A stretch of DNA of 64,000 bases from Ruicaihuangia caeni (GTDB lineage: Bacteria > Actinomycetota > Actinomycetes > Actinomycetales > Microbacteriaceae): NCBI RefSeq assembly GCF_029952955.1, contig NZ_JASATX010000001.1, forward strand, positions 434,001 through 498,000, given 5' to 3'. The translations under genes were made by a program, and so were the position numbers. Shown one piece after another: positions 1-7,644 of the stretch (the stretch's first letter is position 1; each line of letters opens with the position of its first letter). The notes below the pieces were generated by a model. That model saw only the letters and a list, made by a program, of their open reading frames with translations. It was not told the DNA's origin and made no database searches.

Positions 1-451
1 TGAGCACCCCGCCGCCGATGCCGGCGATGTTCTTGGGATCGAGCAGCGCGTTGACGGCGGCGCCGATGGTCGCGTCGACATCGAGGATCTCCTTCGGAAT
101 GAGCGACTGCACATTCGCGATGAAATCGGAGAAGGTGAGACTGTTGGCCCAGTCGCTCACCTGCGTGATGAGCTTCGACGTCTGCGTGACGAGCACCGGG
201 ACCAGCGCGAAGACGAGCCCGGCGAAGGCCCCGATCACTGCCACCAGTGTGAGCAGGATCGCGAGCCATCGCGGCACGTCGCGGCGTTCCAGCCAGCTGA
301 CCACCGGGTCGAGCCCCAGCGCGATGAAGAGCGCAGCGCCGACATAGGTGAGGATGACCGCGAGCTGATTGATCGCCGCGCCGATCGCGATCGCCACGAG
401 CACGCCGAGCCCGCCGAAGAGCCCCAGCGTGAACGCATTGTGGATCCTCAA
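1..451 (-). CDS. AI-2E family transporter (permease), partial; N-terminal part only
   Basis: Reading the minus strand from about 451 down to the window edge gives an open frame beginning LRIHNAFTLGL, followed by two hydrophobic segments (IAIGAAINQLAVILTYV and a stretch ending in LVFALVPVLV) and the motif LDPVVSWLERR. This pattern is typical of AI-2E family permeases, integral membrane proteins of about 350-400 residues proposed to export small molecules; some relatives are Na+/H+ antiporters. Only about 150 residues are present and the C-terminal half lies outside the window. The best in-frame start I see is a TTG at 451, 13 bases after the stop of the upstream coiled-coil gene, so the two are probably co-transcribed. 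The start has no convincing ribosome site and is uncertain. Substrate cannot be told from sequence. Confidence 0.75.
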   Translation of the reverse strand, partial: MRIHNAFTLGLFGGLGVLVAIAIGAAINQLAVILTYVGAALFIALGLDPVVSWLERRDVPRWLAILLTLVAVIGAFAGLVFALVPVLVTQTSKLITQVSDWANSLTFSDFIANVQSLIPKEILDVDATIGAAVNALLDPKNIAGIGGGVL

Positions 452-464
452 GCGCGGCCCCCGC

Positions 465-2696
465 TCACTCGTCGCTCGTCGACTGATCGCTCGCAGCCGA
501 CGACTGCTGGGCCCACTGCCCGGCCGTCAACTGCTCTGCCTGTGAGAGTACTCCGCGGAGGTTCGCGAAGTAGCTCGCCACGGCGTCTCGTTCGATGCGC
601 AGTTCGGCGAGACGGTCATCGGCCTCCTGCACGAGCTGTGAGGTGCGCTCTTCGGCCTCGGTCACGAGGGCCTTCGCCTTGGCCTCTGCCTGCTGCATGA
701 GCTGCTTGGCGTCGCTCTCCGCGCGTTCGCGCACCGCCGTGGCGTCGATCTTCGCCTGTGCCTCGAGTCGCTCGAGCTCCTCGCGGCGCTCTGCGGCACG
801 GTTGCTGACATCGGCGAGCTGAGCGTTCGCCTCGTCGAGATGGGTCTGCGCCTCGGCCACCGCCGAGCGGTGGCGCTCGAGCAGTTCGCGCTCGGCAGCG
901 TCGCGTTCGGCGGCGAGCTCCTCGTGCAGTTCGGCACGGGAGCGTTCCACCTCCTGATCAAGCGCCGAGCGGGCGGCATCCGTCTCGTGCGCGAGCTGTG
1001 CACGTACCGACTGCACCTCGGAGGCGAGTTCGGCTCGCTGAGCATCGATGTCACGGGCGAGGTCGGCGCGTTGCTTCTCGACCTCGGCCGCGAGGGCAGC
1101 CCTGGTGGCGTGGTCGTGCGTCTCCAATTCGGCGCGGATGCTGCGCGTCTCCGCCTCGAGCGCCGTGCGCGCTTGCGCGATCTCGGCCTCGAGCTGAGCC
1201 CGCGCTGCTTCGATCTCGCGCTGCAGCGACTCCCGAGTCTGCTCGACCTCAGCAGCCAGTTGCGCCCGCGTCTCCTCGCTCTCTCGGGCGAGCGCTGCGG
1301 TGGTGCGATCGACATCGGCAGCGAGCTCGGCGCGAGTCCTGGCCACCTCGGCGGCGAGTTCGGTGGTGGTCCGCTCGACGTGCTCGTCGAGTTCGAGTCG
1401 CTTGCGGGCGAGTTCGGCGTCCAGAGCCGAGCGCGCCTGTGCGGTCTCGCTCGCGAGCGCTTCACGGGTCTCGGCGACCTCGCGTTCGAGCGCGTCCCTG
1501 CGGCGCTGCACCTCTGCGTCGAGATCGGCTTGCGTGCGCTCCACCCGCTGGCGCAGGTCGTTGTCGATGGTCTCGCGCTCGAGCGCGAGCGCCGTGCGAG
1601 CCTCGGTGAGCTCGGCTTCGAGCATTTCGCGCATCGAGCGCTGGTCGCGGTCGAGGCGCTCTCGAAGCGCGTCTTCCTCTGCCATGAGCGTTGCCCGGCG
1701 CTCAGTGGTCTCGCGTTCGAGGTCTGCGATGGTGCGCTCGCGCTCTTCGGCGAGCCGCGCGGTCTCGCGCTCGATCTCCGCGTTGAGCGCCGCGCGGGCG
1801 CCGTCGATCTCGGCAGCCAGCGCTTCCCGGGTGGTTCGCGCCTCGTTCTCGAGTGCCGCGCGCGTGGTCTCTGTCTCCTGGGCGAGCGACTCAGTCACGG
1901 TCTTGCGTTCGCGTTCGAGCAGTTCGCGCTGGAGGTTCACCTCGCGCTCCACGTCGCTGCGCTGCTGCTCGAGGTCGCGCTCGAGCTCTGCGCGGCGCGT
2001 GCTGCTCTCGTTCTCGAGGTCAGCGCGGCCCTTCTCCGTGTCGCGCGCCAGCGCCGCGGCTGCCTCTCTCGCCTCAGCAGCCTCTCTCACAGCGAGTGCC
2101 TTCAGCTCGGCAGCCTCGCGCTCGGCATCCGCGCGGAATGCGGCGGCCTCGCGCTTCGCGGTGGCCCGGGCCTCGCTCGCCTCTGCAGCGGCGGCTGCCC
2201 TCACCGCGGCGGCCTCCCGGATCGCGTCCTGCGTGGTCGCCTCAGCGGTGTCCTGGGCGTCGGCGATGACGTCGTGGGCCTCGGCGCGCGCGGCGTCGAG
2301 CGCGCGGGTTGCCGTCTCGCGGGCGTCCTGCAGCATCCGCTCCGACTCGGCCTTGGCATCGGCGAGCATCTTCTGGCTCTCAGCGCGCGACTGCGCTCGC
2401 AGCTTCTCTGCGTCGATGTCGGCTTGGCTGATCAGCCTCGTCGACTGCTCTTCCGCGAGACGGAGGGTGCTCTCCAGTCTCGTGCCGAGACCGGCATAGG
2501 TGGGGCTTCCGATCTCATCGAGCTCGGACTGAAGATCTTCCAACGCCGCCTGCAGACGGTGCACGTCCTTGCTGAGCTCGGCCTTGTCGGTGTTCGCCTT
2601 GATGAGCTCGCGGCGAAGCTCCTGCACGGCGCGATCGACTTCGTCTTTCTTGTAGCCGCGAAGCTCTGTGGCGAACCCGGTATCGTCAGCTGCCAA
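465..2696 (-). CDS. DivIVA/Scy-like long coiled-coil protein with 34 hendecad repeats
   Basis: A 743-residue, almost wholly helical protein. Near the N-terminus GFATELRGYKKDEVDRAV matches the DivIVA membrane/polarity motif (F..LRGYD..EVD). An Ala/Glu/Arg-rich coil follows to about residue 223. Residues 224-597 are 34 consecutive 11-residue repeats (consensus RAxLexEvxxx, Leu at position 4 in 33 of 34) without a skip. The C-terminal 145 residues are another coil ending in a polar Gln/Ser tail. This architecture resembles actinobacterial polar-growth scaffolds Scy and FilP, so a role in cell pole organisation or cell shape is inferred. I chose TTG 2696 (preceded by AAGGGAGC) over ATG 2726 because the -10 box TACACT at 2731-2736 is too close for a transcript to include that ATG. 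A database annotation as 'cellulose-binding protein' would be a known misnomer for this type. Confidence 0.8.
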   Translation of the reverse strand: MAADDTGFATELRGYKKDEVDRAVQELRRELIKANTDKAELSKDVHRLQAALEDLQSELDEIGSPTYAGLGTRLESTLRLAEEQSTRLISQADIDAEKLRAQSRAESQKMLADAKAESERMLQDARETATRALDAARAEAHDVIADAQDTAEATTQDAIREAAAVRAAAAAEASEARATAKREAAAFRADAEREAAELKALAVREAAEAREAAAALARDTEKGRADLENESSTRRAELERDLEQQRSDVEREVNLQRELLERERKTVTESLAQETETTRAALENEARTTREALAAEIDGARAALNAEIERETARLAEERERTIADLERETTERRATLMAEEDALRERLDRDQRSMREMLEAELTEARTALALERETIDNDLRQRVERTQADLDAEVQRRRDALEREVAETREALASETAQARSALDAELARKRLELDEHVERTTTELAAEVARTRAELAADVDRTTAALARESEETRAQLAAEVEQTRESLQREIEAARAQLEAEIAQARTALEAETRSIRAELETHDHATRAALAAEVEKQRADLARDIDAQRAELASEVQSVRAQLAHETDAARSALDQEVERSRAELHEELAAERDAAERELLERHRSAVAEAQTHLDEANAQLADVSNRAAERREELERLEAQAKIDATAVRERAESDAKQLMQQAEAKAKALVTEAEERTSQLVQEADDRLAELRIERDAVASYFANLRGVLSQAEQLTAGQWAQQSSAASDQSTSDE
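906..2027 (-). repeat. 34 tandem 33-bp coding repeats (hendecad coiled coil)
   Basis: Within the coiled-coil gene, each 33-base unit encodes one 11-residue repeat such as RAELERDLEQQ, RAALAAEVEKQ, RADLARDIDAQ or RAELASEVQSV. Lining the protein up in blocks of 11 gives 34 blocks with no insertion or deletion. Position 1 is mostly Arg, position 2 often Ala/Glu, and position 4 is Leu except for one Val. Units are diverged in sequence but constant in length, which points to selection on the period. An 11-residue period gives a near-straight right-handed coiled coil, in contrast to the usual heptad. Confidence 0.9.
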
Positions 2697-2730
2697 CGGT
2701 TGCTCCCTTTTCGAACTGGCGAACATTCAG

Positions 2731-2736
2731 AGTGTA
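2731..2736 (-). promoter_or_regulatory. -10 box (TACACT) of coiled-coil gene
   Basis: TACACT on the minus strand. Transcription starting 6-7 bases downstream would begin inside the ATG at 2726, leaving a leader of about 28 bases with the site AAGGGAGC before TTG 2696. This decides the start of the gene. Confidence 0.55.
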
Positions 2737-2840
2737 GTCAGCGACGGTCGGGCTGCCGCCTCGTGAGCCGACGAGCGACCGTTCAGGCGACACTGATCGG
2801 CCTCTCAGGACGCTCCCTGGTTGATCCGCCGCGCGTTCGG

Positions 2841-2846
2841 TACCCT
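2841..2846 (+). promoter_or_regulatory. -10 box (TACCCT) upstream of membrane/lipoprotein gene
   Basis: TACCCT with TGGTTG 17 bases upstream as a weak -35. The predicted start of transcription near 2853 gives a leader of about 104 bases before GTG 2957. Confidence 0.4.
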
Positions 2847-2956
2847 TGAACGTCTTGTCCGCTGCCGCGTGCAGACCTTGCCGACCGAATGCGGTCGAGT
2901 GCACGACGATCGATCCGTTCCGTCGCTGCCGGGCAGCACGGAAGGAGTACCCGCCA

Positions 2957-4822
2957 GTGCGATTCGTGTTCGCGATCGTCGCCTTCGTGGTAGCCGCGCT
3001 GATGATCGCCGTGGGCGTCGCCCAGCGCACCATCTTCGCCGGTCCCGACACGGTCGCGGCCGTCGCAGAAGTGACCGAGCCTGCGCCACTGCTGCTGGTC
3101 GATGGAGCGGCCCTGAACACCTTCGACGGTCGTCAGACGATCAAGGTCGGCGGCGAGGGCACGCTGTTCGCCGCATACGGCCGCACCTCAGATGTCATGG
3201 CCTGGATCGGCGATGCCGCCCATAACAGCATCGAATGGGATGCCGACGCGCAGGAGTTCCGCACGGTGTTCCACGCCGGCGACGAGGCCGCCGTGCCCAA
3301 CCCGTTCGGCTCCGACCTCTGGCTGGCTGAGTTCAAGCAGGAGAACGAGATCTCGCTGGCAGTGAGCCTGCCCGACGATGTGTCGTTGCTGGTCGCGACA
3401 GACGGCACGAACCCGGCCCCCACAGACGTGCGCGTGGTCTGGCCGATGACCGTGAGCAAACCGTGGTCGGGCCCGCTCATCATCGGCGGTGCGGCACTGC
3501 TGCTCGTCGGGCTGTTGCTGCTGCTCTGGGCGATCGTGCACCTCCGCAGGTCGCGCGGTCCTCGCCGTTCGCAGCCCAAGGACCCTGACGACCCGACGCC
3601 CCCGCGCATCGGCCGGTTCAAGCCGAAGGCCGATGCCGCGGTTCCGCCCCTTCGCCAGAGCGGCCGCCGCGCGATCCGGCCCATGGTCGCCGGTGTTCCG
3701 CTCGTGATCTCCGCACTTCTGCTCAGCGGGTGTGCGCCCTCGGAACTGCCCGACTTCATCACGGGCGATGTGCCGCTGCAGACCTCCAGCCCGAAGGATG
3801 CCGCTGGAACCGGCGACGCGGAGCAGCAAGAGGCCCCGCCCGCTGTCGCGCTCACCGAGCGTCAGGCCGATCGCATCATCACGCAGGTCGGCACGGCGGT
3901 CACTCAGGCGGATGCCGAGCTCAACGCCGATCTCGCGGCGACGCGCCTCGCAGGGCCCGCGCTCGAACTTCGCAAGGCCAACTACTCCGCCCGCGCGATC
4001 GACTCGGCCATCGCGCCCGTGGTGCCTGCGATCGCAGACAATCCGATCCAGTTGCTGCTTCCTCAGCAGACCGATACCTGGCCCCGCGTCGTGTTCACTG
4101 TGACGCGTGAAGCGCCGCCCGAGCCGGAGCCCACCCAGGCCCCCGGGGACGGCACCGACGCAGGCGAGACCCAGCCCACGGAGCCGAGCGAGGAGACCCC
4201 GGCTGCCCCATCGGTTGCGCTCATGCTCGTGCAGGAGAGCCCGCGGAGTCAGTACAAGGTGCACTACGCGATGACGCTCACCTCGGATCTGCCAGAGCTC
4301 GCTCCCGCGTCGCTCGGCACCGCTCGACTGCCGCTCGACAGCAAACTGCTTGCGATCGACCCGGCTCAGGTCGTGCCGATGTACGCGGACATCCTGCAGA
4401 AGGGCGCTGAGAGCGAATACGCCGACATGGTCAAGATCGAGGGCGACCCCGTGATCGCCGCCTACGGTGCCGAGAAGAAGGCGGAGCGTGCTGCGACGCT
4501 CGCTGAGGCCAACGCGGCGATCACGTACACCTCGGCCGCCGGTTCGGGCGATCCCTATGTGCTCGCCACCAACGACCTCGGCGCCATCGTCGCGGTCAAT
4601 CTCAATGAGACCGAGACCGTCAAACCCAGTACTGCTGGTGCGGCGGTGAACTCCGTCGGCGCGATCAAGGCGCTCTCCGGGCGCGATCAGAGCACTAAGG
4701 GATTCACCGCGATCTACGGCATGCAATTGTTGTTCTATGTGCCCGGACTCGGTGATGATGGAGAGCAGATCGTATTGCTCGGCTACAGCCAGGGCCTGAT
4801 CGGGGCAGCGGAGGTCAATTGA
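2957..4822 (+). CDS. Two-part membrane protein with internal lipoprotein signal, function unknown
   Basis: A 621-residue protein. GTG 2957 follows a good ribosome site (GGAAGGAGT). The N-terminus has a membrane segment (residues 3-22), then an extracytoplasmic domain, and a second membrane segment at about 173-195. A basic, Pro-rich cytoplasmic linker is followed by a third hydrophobic stretch ending in the lipobox LLLSGC, with Cys at residue 259. The rest (260-621) is an exported-type domain with a Pro/Glu/Thr-rich linker (PEPEPTQAPGDG). It looks like a membrane protein fused to a lipoprotein, or a precursor cut by signal peptidase II. The stop overlaps the start of the thioredoxin-TPR gene (TTGA), so the two are translationally coupled. 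I do not recognise a family function. Confidence 0.7.
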   Translation: MRFVFAIVAFVVAALMIAVGVAQRTIFAGPDTVAAVAEVTEPAPLLLVDGAALNTFDGRQTIKVGGEGTLFAAYGRTSDVMAWIGDAAHNSIEWDADAQEFRTVFHAGDEAAVPNPFGSDLWLAEFKQENEISLAVSLPDDVSLLVATDGTNPAPTDVRVVWPMTVSKPWSGPLIIGGAALLLVGLLLLLWAIVHLRRSRGPRRSQPKDPDDPTPPRIGRFKPKADAAVPPLRQSGRRAIRPMVAGVPLVISALLLSGCAPSELPDFITGDVPLQTSSPKDAAGTGDAEQQEAPPAVALTERQADRIITQVGTAVTQADAELNADLAATRLAGPALELRKANYSARAIDSAIAPVVPAIADNPIQLLLPQQTDTWPRVVFTVTREAPPEPEPTQAPGDGTDAGETQPTEPSEETPAAPSVALMLVQESPRSQYKVHYAMTLTSDLPELAPASLGTARLPLDSKLLAIDPAQVVPMYADILQKGAESEYADMVKIEGDPVIAAYGAEKKAERAATLAEANAAITYTSAAGSGDPYVLATNDLGAIVAVNLNETETVKPSTAGAAVNSVGAIKALSGRDQSTKGFTAIYGMQLLFYVPGLGDDGEQIVLLGYSQGLIGAAEVN

Positions 4823-5715
4823 GTAATCCAGCGACAACAGGGCCGAACCTGAGGGGCGCAGTCGATCTCTCATCGCTCGCCGCGAGGCCGGCCGATGGAT
4901 CGGCCGCGGCGACTGACAGCGTCGTCTTCGAGAGCGACGACCGCGACTTCGGGCGGGTGCTCGAACTCTCGAACCGGGTCCCCGTGATCGTCGAGTTCTA
5001 CGGAGCCGGGCTCCAGCCGGCGCTCGGCCCGATCGTCGAGAGCTATGGCGGCCGACTCGCGCTCGCGACGGTCGATGGCAACGCGAACCCCCAGCTCGCG
5101 CAGGCGTTCCAGGTCGGCCAGGTGCCGGCCGCATCCGCCGTCGTCGCAGGCCGGCCCCTGCCGCTGTTCGTCGGCACCCCGGAAGATGAGCAGGTCCGCC
5201 AGGTGTTCGACCAGGTGCTGCAGCTGGCCGCGCAGAACGGTGTGACCGGACAGTTGACCACCTCAGACGCGGATGCCGCCGAGCAGCCGGTCGAGGAACC
5301 GCTCTCGCCCGCGCACCAGGAGGCGTTCGACGCCATCCAGCGCGGCGACTACCAGGCGGCGCTGCGCGCGTACGACACCGCCATCGCACAAGACCCCCGT
5401 GACCAGGCCGCGGTGGCGGGGCGGGCCCAGGTCGCGCTCCTGCAACGGCTCGATGGCAAGTCGCCGAACGCGATCCGCGTCGCTGCGGCGCAGCACCCCG
5501 GCGACGTGCACGCCCAGTTCGAAGTCGCCGACCTCGATATCAGCGGCGGGCACGTGGACGATGCCTTCGACCGCATCCTCGAGATCTTCCCGACGCTTCG
5601 TCAGCCCGACAAGAACCGGGCACGCGAGCGCATGGTGGAGTACTTCGAGATCGTGGGCAATGACGATCCCCGCGTCATGGCAGCGCGGCGCCGCCTCACG
5701 GCTCTGCTCTATTAG
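4819..5715 (+). CDS. Thioredoxin-like tetratricopeptide protein (CnoX/YbbN type) without active-site cysteines
   Basis: 298 residues starting at TTG 4819, which overlaps the upstream stop and follows GGAGGTCA. Residues 30-145 form a thioredoxin fold: the beta strand VPVIVEFYG, then GAGLQPAL where WCGPC would lie, and the cis-proline region QVPAASAVVAGRPL. Both redox cysteines are absent. Residues 160-298 are TPR-like helices (HQEAFDAIQRGDYQAALRAYDTAI). The overall plan is that of CnoX/YbbN, a chaperone-holdase that hands clients to GroEL or DnaK in proteobacteria and has redox-dead relatives in actinobacteria. A holdase or assembly role is inferred from the family. Coupling to the upstream membrane/lipoprotein gene suggests a link with envelope proteins, but this is untested. 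Confidence 0.85.
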   Translation: MSNPATTGPNLRGAVDLSSLAARPADGSAAATDSVVFESDDRDFGRVLELSNRVPVIVEFYGAGLQPALGPIVESYGGRLALATVDGNANPQLAQAFQVGQVPAASAVVAGRPLPLFVGTPEDEQVRQVFDQVLQLAAQNGVTGQLTTSDADAAEQPVEEPLSPAHQEAFDAIQRGDYQAALRAYDTAIAQDPRDQAAVAGRAQVALLQRLDGKSPNAIRVAAAQHPGDVHAQFEVADLDISGGHVDDAFDRILEIFPTLRQPDKNRARERMVEYFEIVGNDDPRVMAARRRLTALLY

Positions 5716-5739
5716 AGCGCGGGTCAACTAGGGGCACGT

Positions 5740-7644
5740 CTACTGGGCTGGCGAAAGGTAGAGCGCCGAAAGCGGAGGCAAGTACGCTTCGAGCGAGGCG
5801 GGCAGCCCATGCAAGTGGTTCGCGCGAGCGTCGACTCCGCCGAGATTGCCGCGCCCCTCACCGCCGAACGGTTCGGCATCCGTGTTGAGCAGCTCGTCCC
5901 ACCGGCCCGCGGAGGGCACGCCGACCCGGTACCCGTCGATCGCCACCCCGCTGAAGTTGAACAGCGCGAGCACCGGCGCGCCGCCCGTTCCGAATCGGAG
6001 GAAGGCGAGCGAATTGCCTGCTGAGTCGTCGCCGACGAGCAGCCGAACTCCCTGCGGATCATCATCTGATCGCCACAGGGCGGCATGGGAGCGGTAGATC
6101 CGGTTGAGTTCGCCCACCAGGAGTTGCACGCCCCGATTGCGGGGGCCCGCCGATGCATCCCAGTCGAGGCCGTATTGCTCGCTCCATTCGGTTGGTTGAG
6201 CGAACTCCTGGCCCATGAAGAGCAACTGCTTGCCGGGGTGCGCCCACATCAGCGCGAGGTAGGCGCGCAAGTTCGCGAATCGCGCGGCCTCGTCACCCGG
6301 CATCCGCTCCAGAAGCGAGCCCTTGCCGTGCACGACCTCGTCGTGACTGATCGGCAGCAGATAGTGCTCGCTGTGCGAGTAGTCGAAGCTGAACGTCAGT
6401 TCGCGGTGGTGGTGCGCACGGTGCACCGGATCGCGCTCGATGTAGTGCAGCGAGTCGTGCATCCACCCCATGTTCCACTTGAGCCCGAATCCGAGGCCTC
6501 CCTCGCTGGTGGGTCTCGTCACGCCGGGGAACGCGGTCGACTCTTCGGCGATCATCACGACGCCCGGGTGCTGCCGGGAGACCGTGGCGTTCAACTCCTG
6601 CAAGAACGCGATCGCCTCGAGGTTCTCGCGCCCGCCGTGCACGTTCGGGTGCCAGACCTCCCGCGAGTAGTCGAGGTAGAGCATCGATGCGACGGCATCC
6701 ACCCGCAGTCCGTCGACGTGGAACTCCTCGAACCAGTACAGGGCGTTCGCCACGAGGAACCCGCGCACCTCGGGGCGTCCGAAGTCGAAGATCAGGGTTC
6801 CCCAGTCGGGGTGCTCGCCGCGCAGGGGATCGGAATGCTCGTACAGGGGTTCGCCGTCGAATCGTGCGAGCGCCCACTCGTCTCGCGGGAAGTGCGCGGG
6901 CACCCAGTCGAGGATGACGCCGACGCCGGCCCCGTGCAGGCGGTCGATGAGCTCGCGCAGTTCGTCGGGGTCGCCGAAGCGACTGGTGGGGGCGTAGTAG
7001 CCGCTCACCTGATACCCCCAGGAGCCGCCATACGGATGCTCCATGACCGGGAGGAACTCCACATGCGTGAAGCCGAGGCGGGTGACGTGCTCGATGAGCT
7101 CGTCTGCGAGCTCGAGGTAGCCGAGCCCCGGCCGCCACGAGCCGAGGTGCACCTCGTAGACGCTCATGGGGGAGGAGAGCGGGTCGGACGCGGCACGACG
7201 TCCCATCCAGTCGGCATCGCGCCATTGGTGGCGGCTCGCGAACACGATGGATGCCGTCGCAGGCGGCGTCTCCGCGTACCGTGCCATGGGGTCGGCGCGG
7301 TCGACCCATCGGTCGTCCGCGGTGCGCAGCCGGAACTTGTATCGCGCTCCGGCACAGGCGGTATCGGAGAACCCCTCCCAGAGACCGCTCGCGTCCACCC
7401 GTCGGAGCGGGGTGCGTGAACCGTCCCAGTCGTTGAAGTCGCCGGCGACCTGTACTTCGAGGGCGCTCGGAGCCCACACCGCGAACGCCACGCCGTCGAC
7501 GCCGCGATGACGCAGCGGGTGCGCGCCCAGGACTGTCCAGGCGCGCTCGTGACGCCCCTCCGACCAGAGGTGCACGTCGAGCGGGCCGAGCAGCAGCCGG
7601 TCGCCGCCCTCCCGTGCGACGGGAGCGGTTCGCTCAGGAGCCAC
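5740..7644 (-). CDS. glgB: 1,4-alpha-glucan branching enzyme GlgB
   Basis: 634 residues (GH13 subfamily 9, CBM48). It moves oligoglucan segments to make alpha-1,6 branches in glycogen-type glucan. The CBM48 domain is at about 40-140 ([24 protein letters not shown]) and the GH13 barrel from about 160. Catalytic residues are visible: Asp316 in [10 protein letters not shown], Glu367 in MIAEEST, Asp435 in ISHDEVVHG. The extra N-terminal module found in some GlgB proteins is missing, so this is a short form. The start GTG 7644 overlaps the glgE stop by 11 bases; longer in-frame starts would run through the repetitive glgE C-terminus and are unlikely. It is probably translated after glgE from the same mRNA, and acts directly on the linear chains that GlgE makes. 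Confidence 0.95.
   Translation of the reverse strand: MAPERTAPVAREGGDRLLLGPLDVHLWSEGRHERAWTVLGAHPLRHRGVDGVAFAVWAPSALEVQVAGDFNDWDGSRTPLRRVDASGLWEGFSDTACAGARYKFRLRTADDRWVDRADPMARYAETPPATASIVFASRHQWRDADWMGRRAASDPLSSPMSVYEVHLGSWRPGLGYLELADELIEHVTRLGFTHVEFLPVMEHPYGGSWGYQVSGYYAPTSRFGDPDELRELIDRLHGAGVGVILDWVPAHFPRDEWALARFDGEPLYEHSDPLRGEHPDWGTLIFDFGRPEVRGFLVANALYWFEEFHVDGLRVDAVASMLYLDYSREVWHPNVHGGRENLEAIAFLQELNATVSRQHPGVVMIAEESTAFPGVTRPTSEGGLGFGLKWNMGWMHDSLHYIERDPVHRAHHHRELTFSFDYSHSEHYLLPISHDEVVHGKGSLLERMPGDEAARFANLRAYLALMWAHPGKQLLFMGQEFAQPTEWSEQYGLDWDASAGPRNRGVQLLVGELNRIYRSHAALWRSDDDPQGVRLLVGDDSAGNSLAFLRFGTGGAPVLALFNFSGVAIDGYRVGVPSAGRWDELLNTDAEPFGGEGRGNLGGVDARANHLHGLPASLEAYLPPLSALYLSPAQ

Noticed and set aside
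840-2849. 669-residue plus-strand ORF opposite the coiled-coil gene
   Set aside because: The antisense of a GC-rich, repetitive helical gene is often open. Its amino-acid pattern is a shadow of the hendecad repeats, and it has no ribosome site.
3188-5389. 733-residue minus-strand ORF
   Set aside because: Antisense to the membrane/lipoprotein and thioredoxin-TPR genes, Arg-rich shadow.
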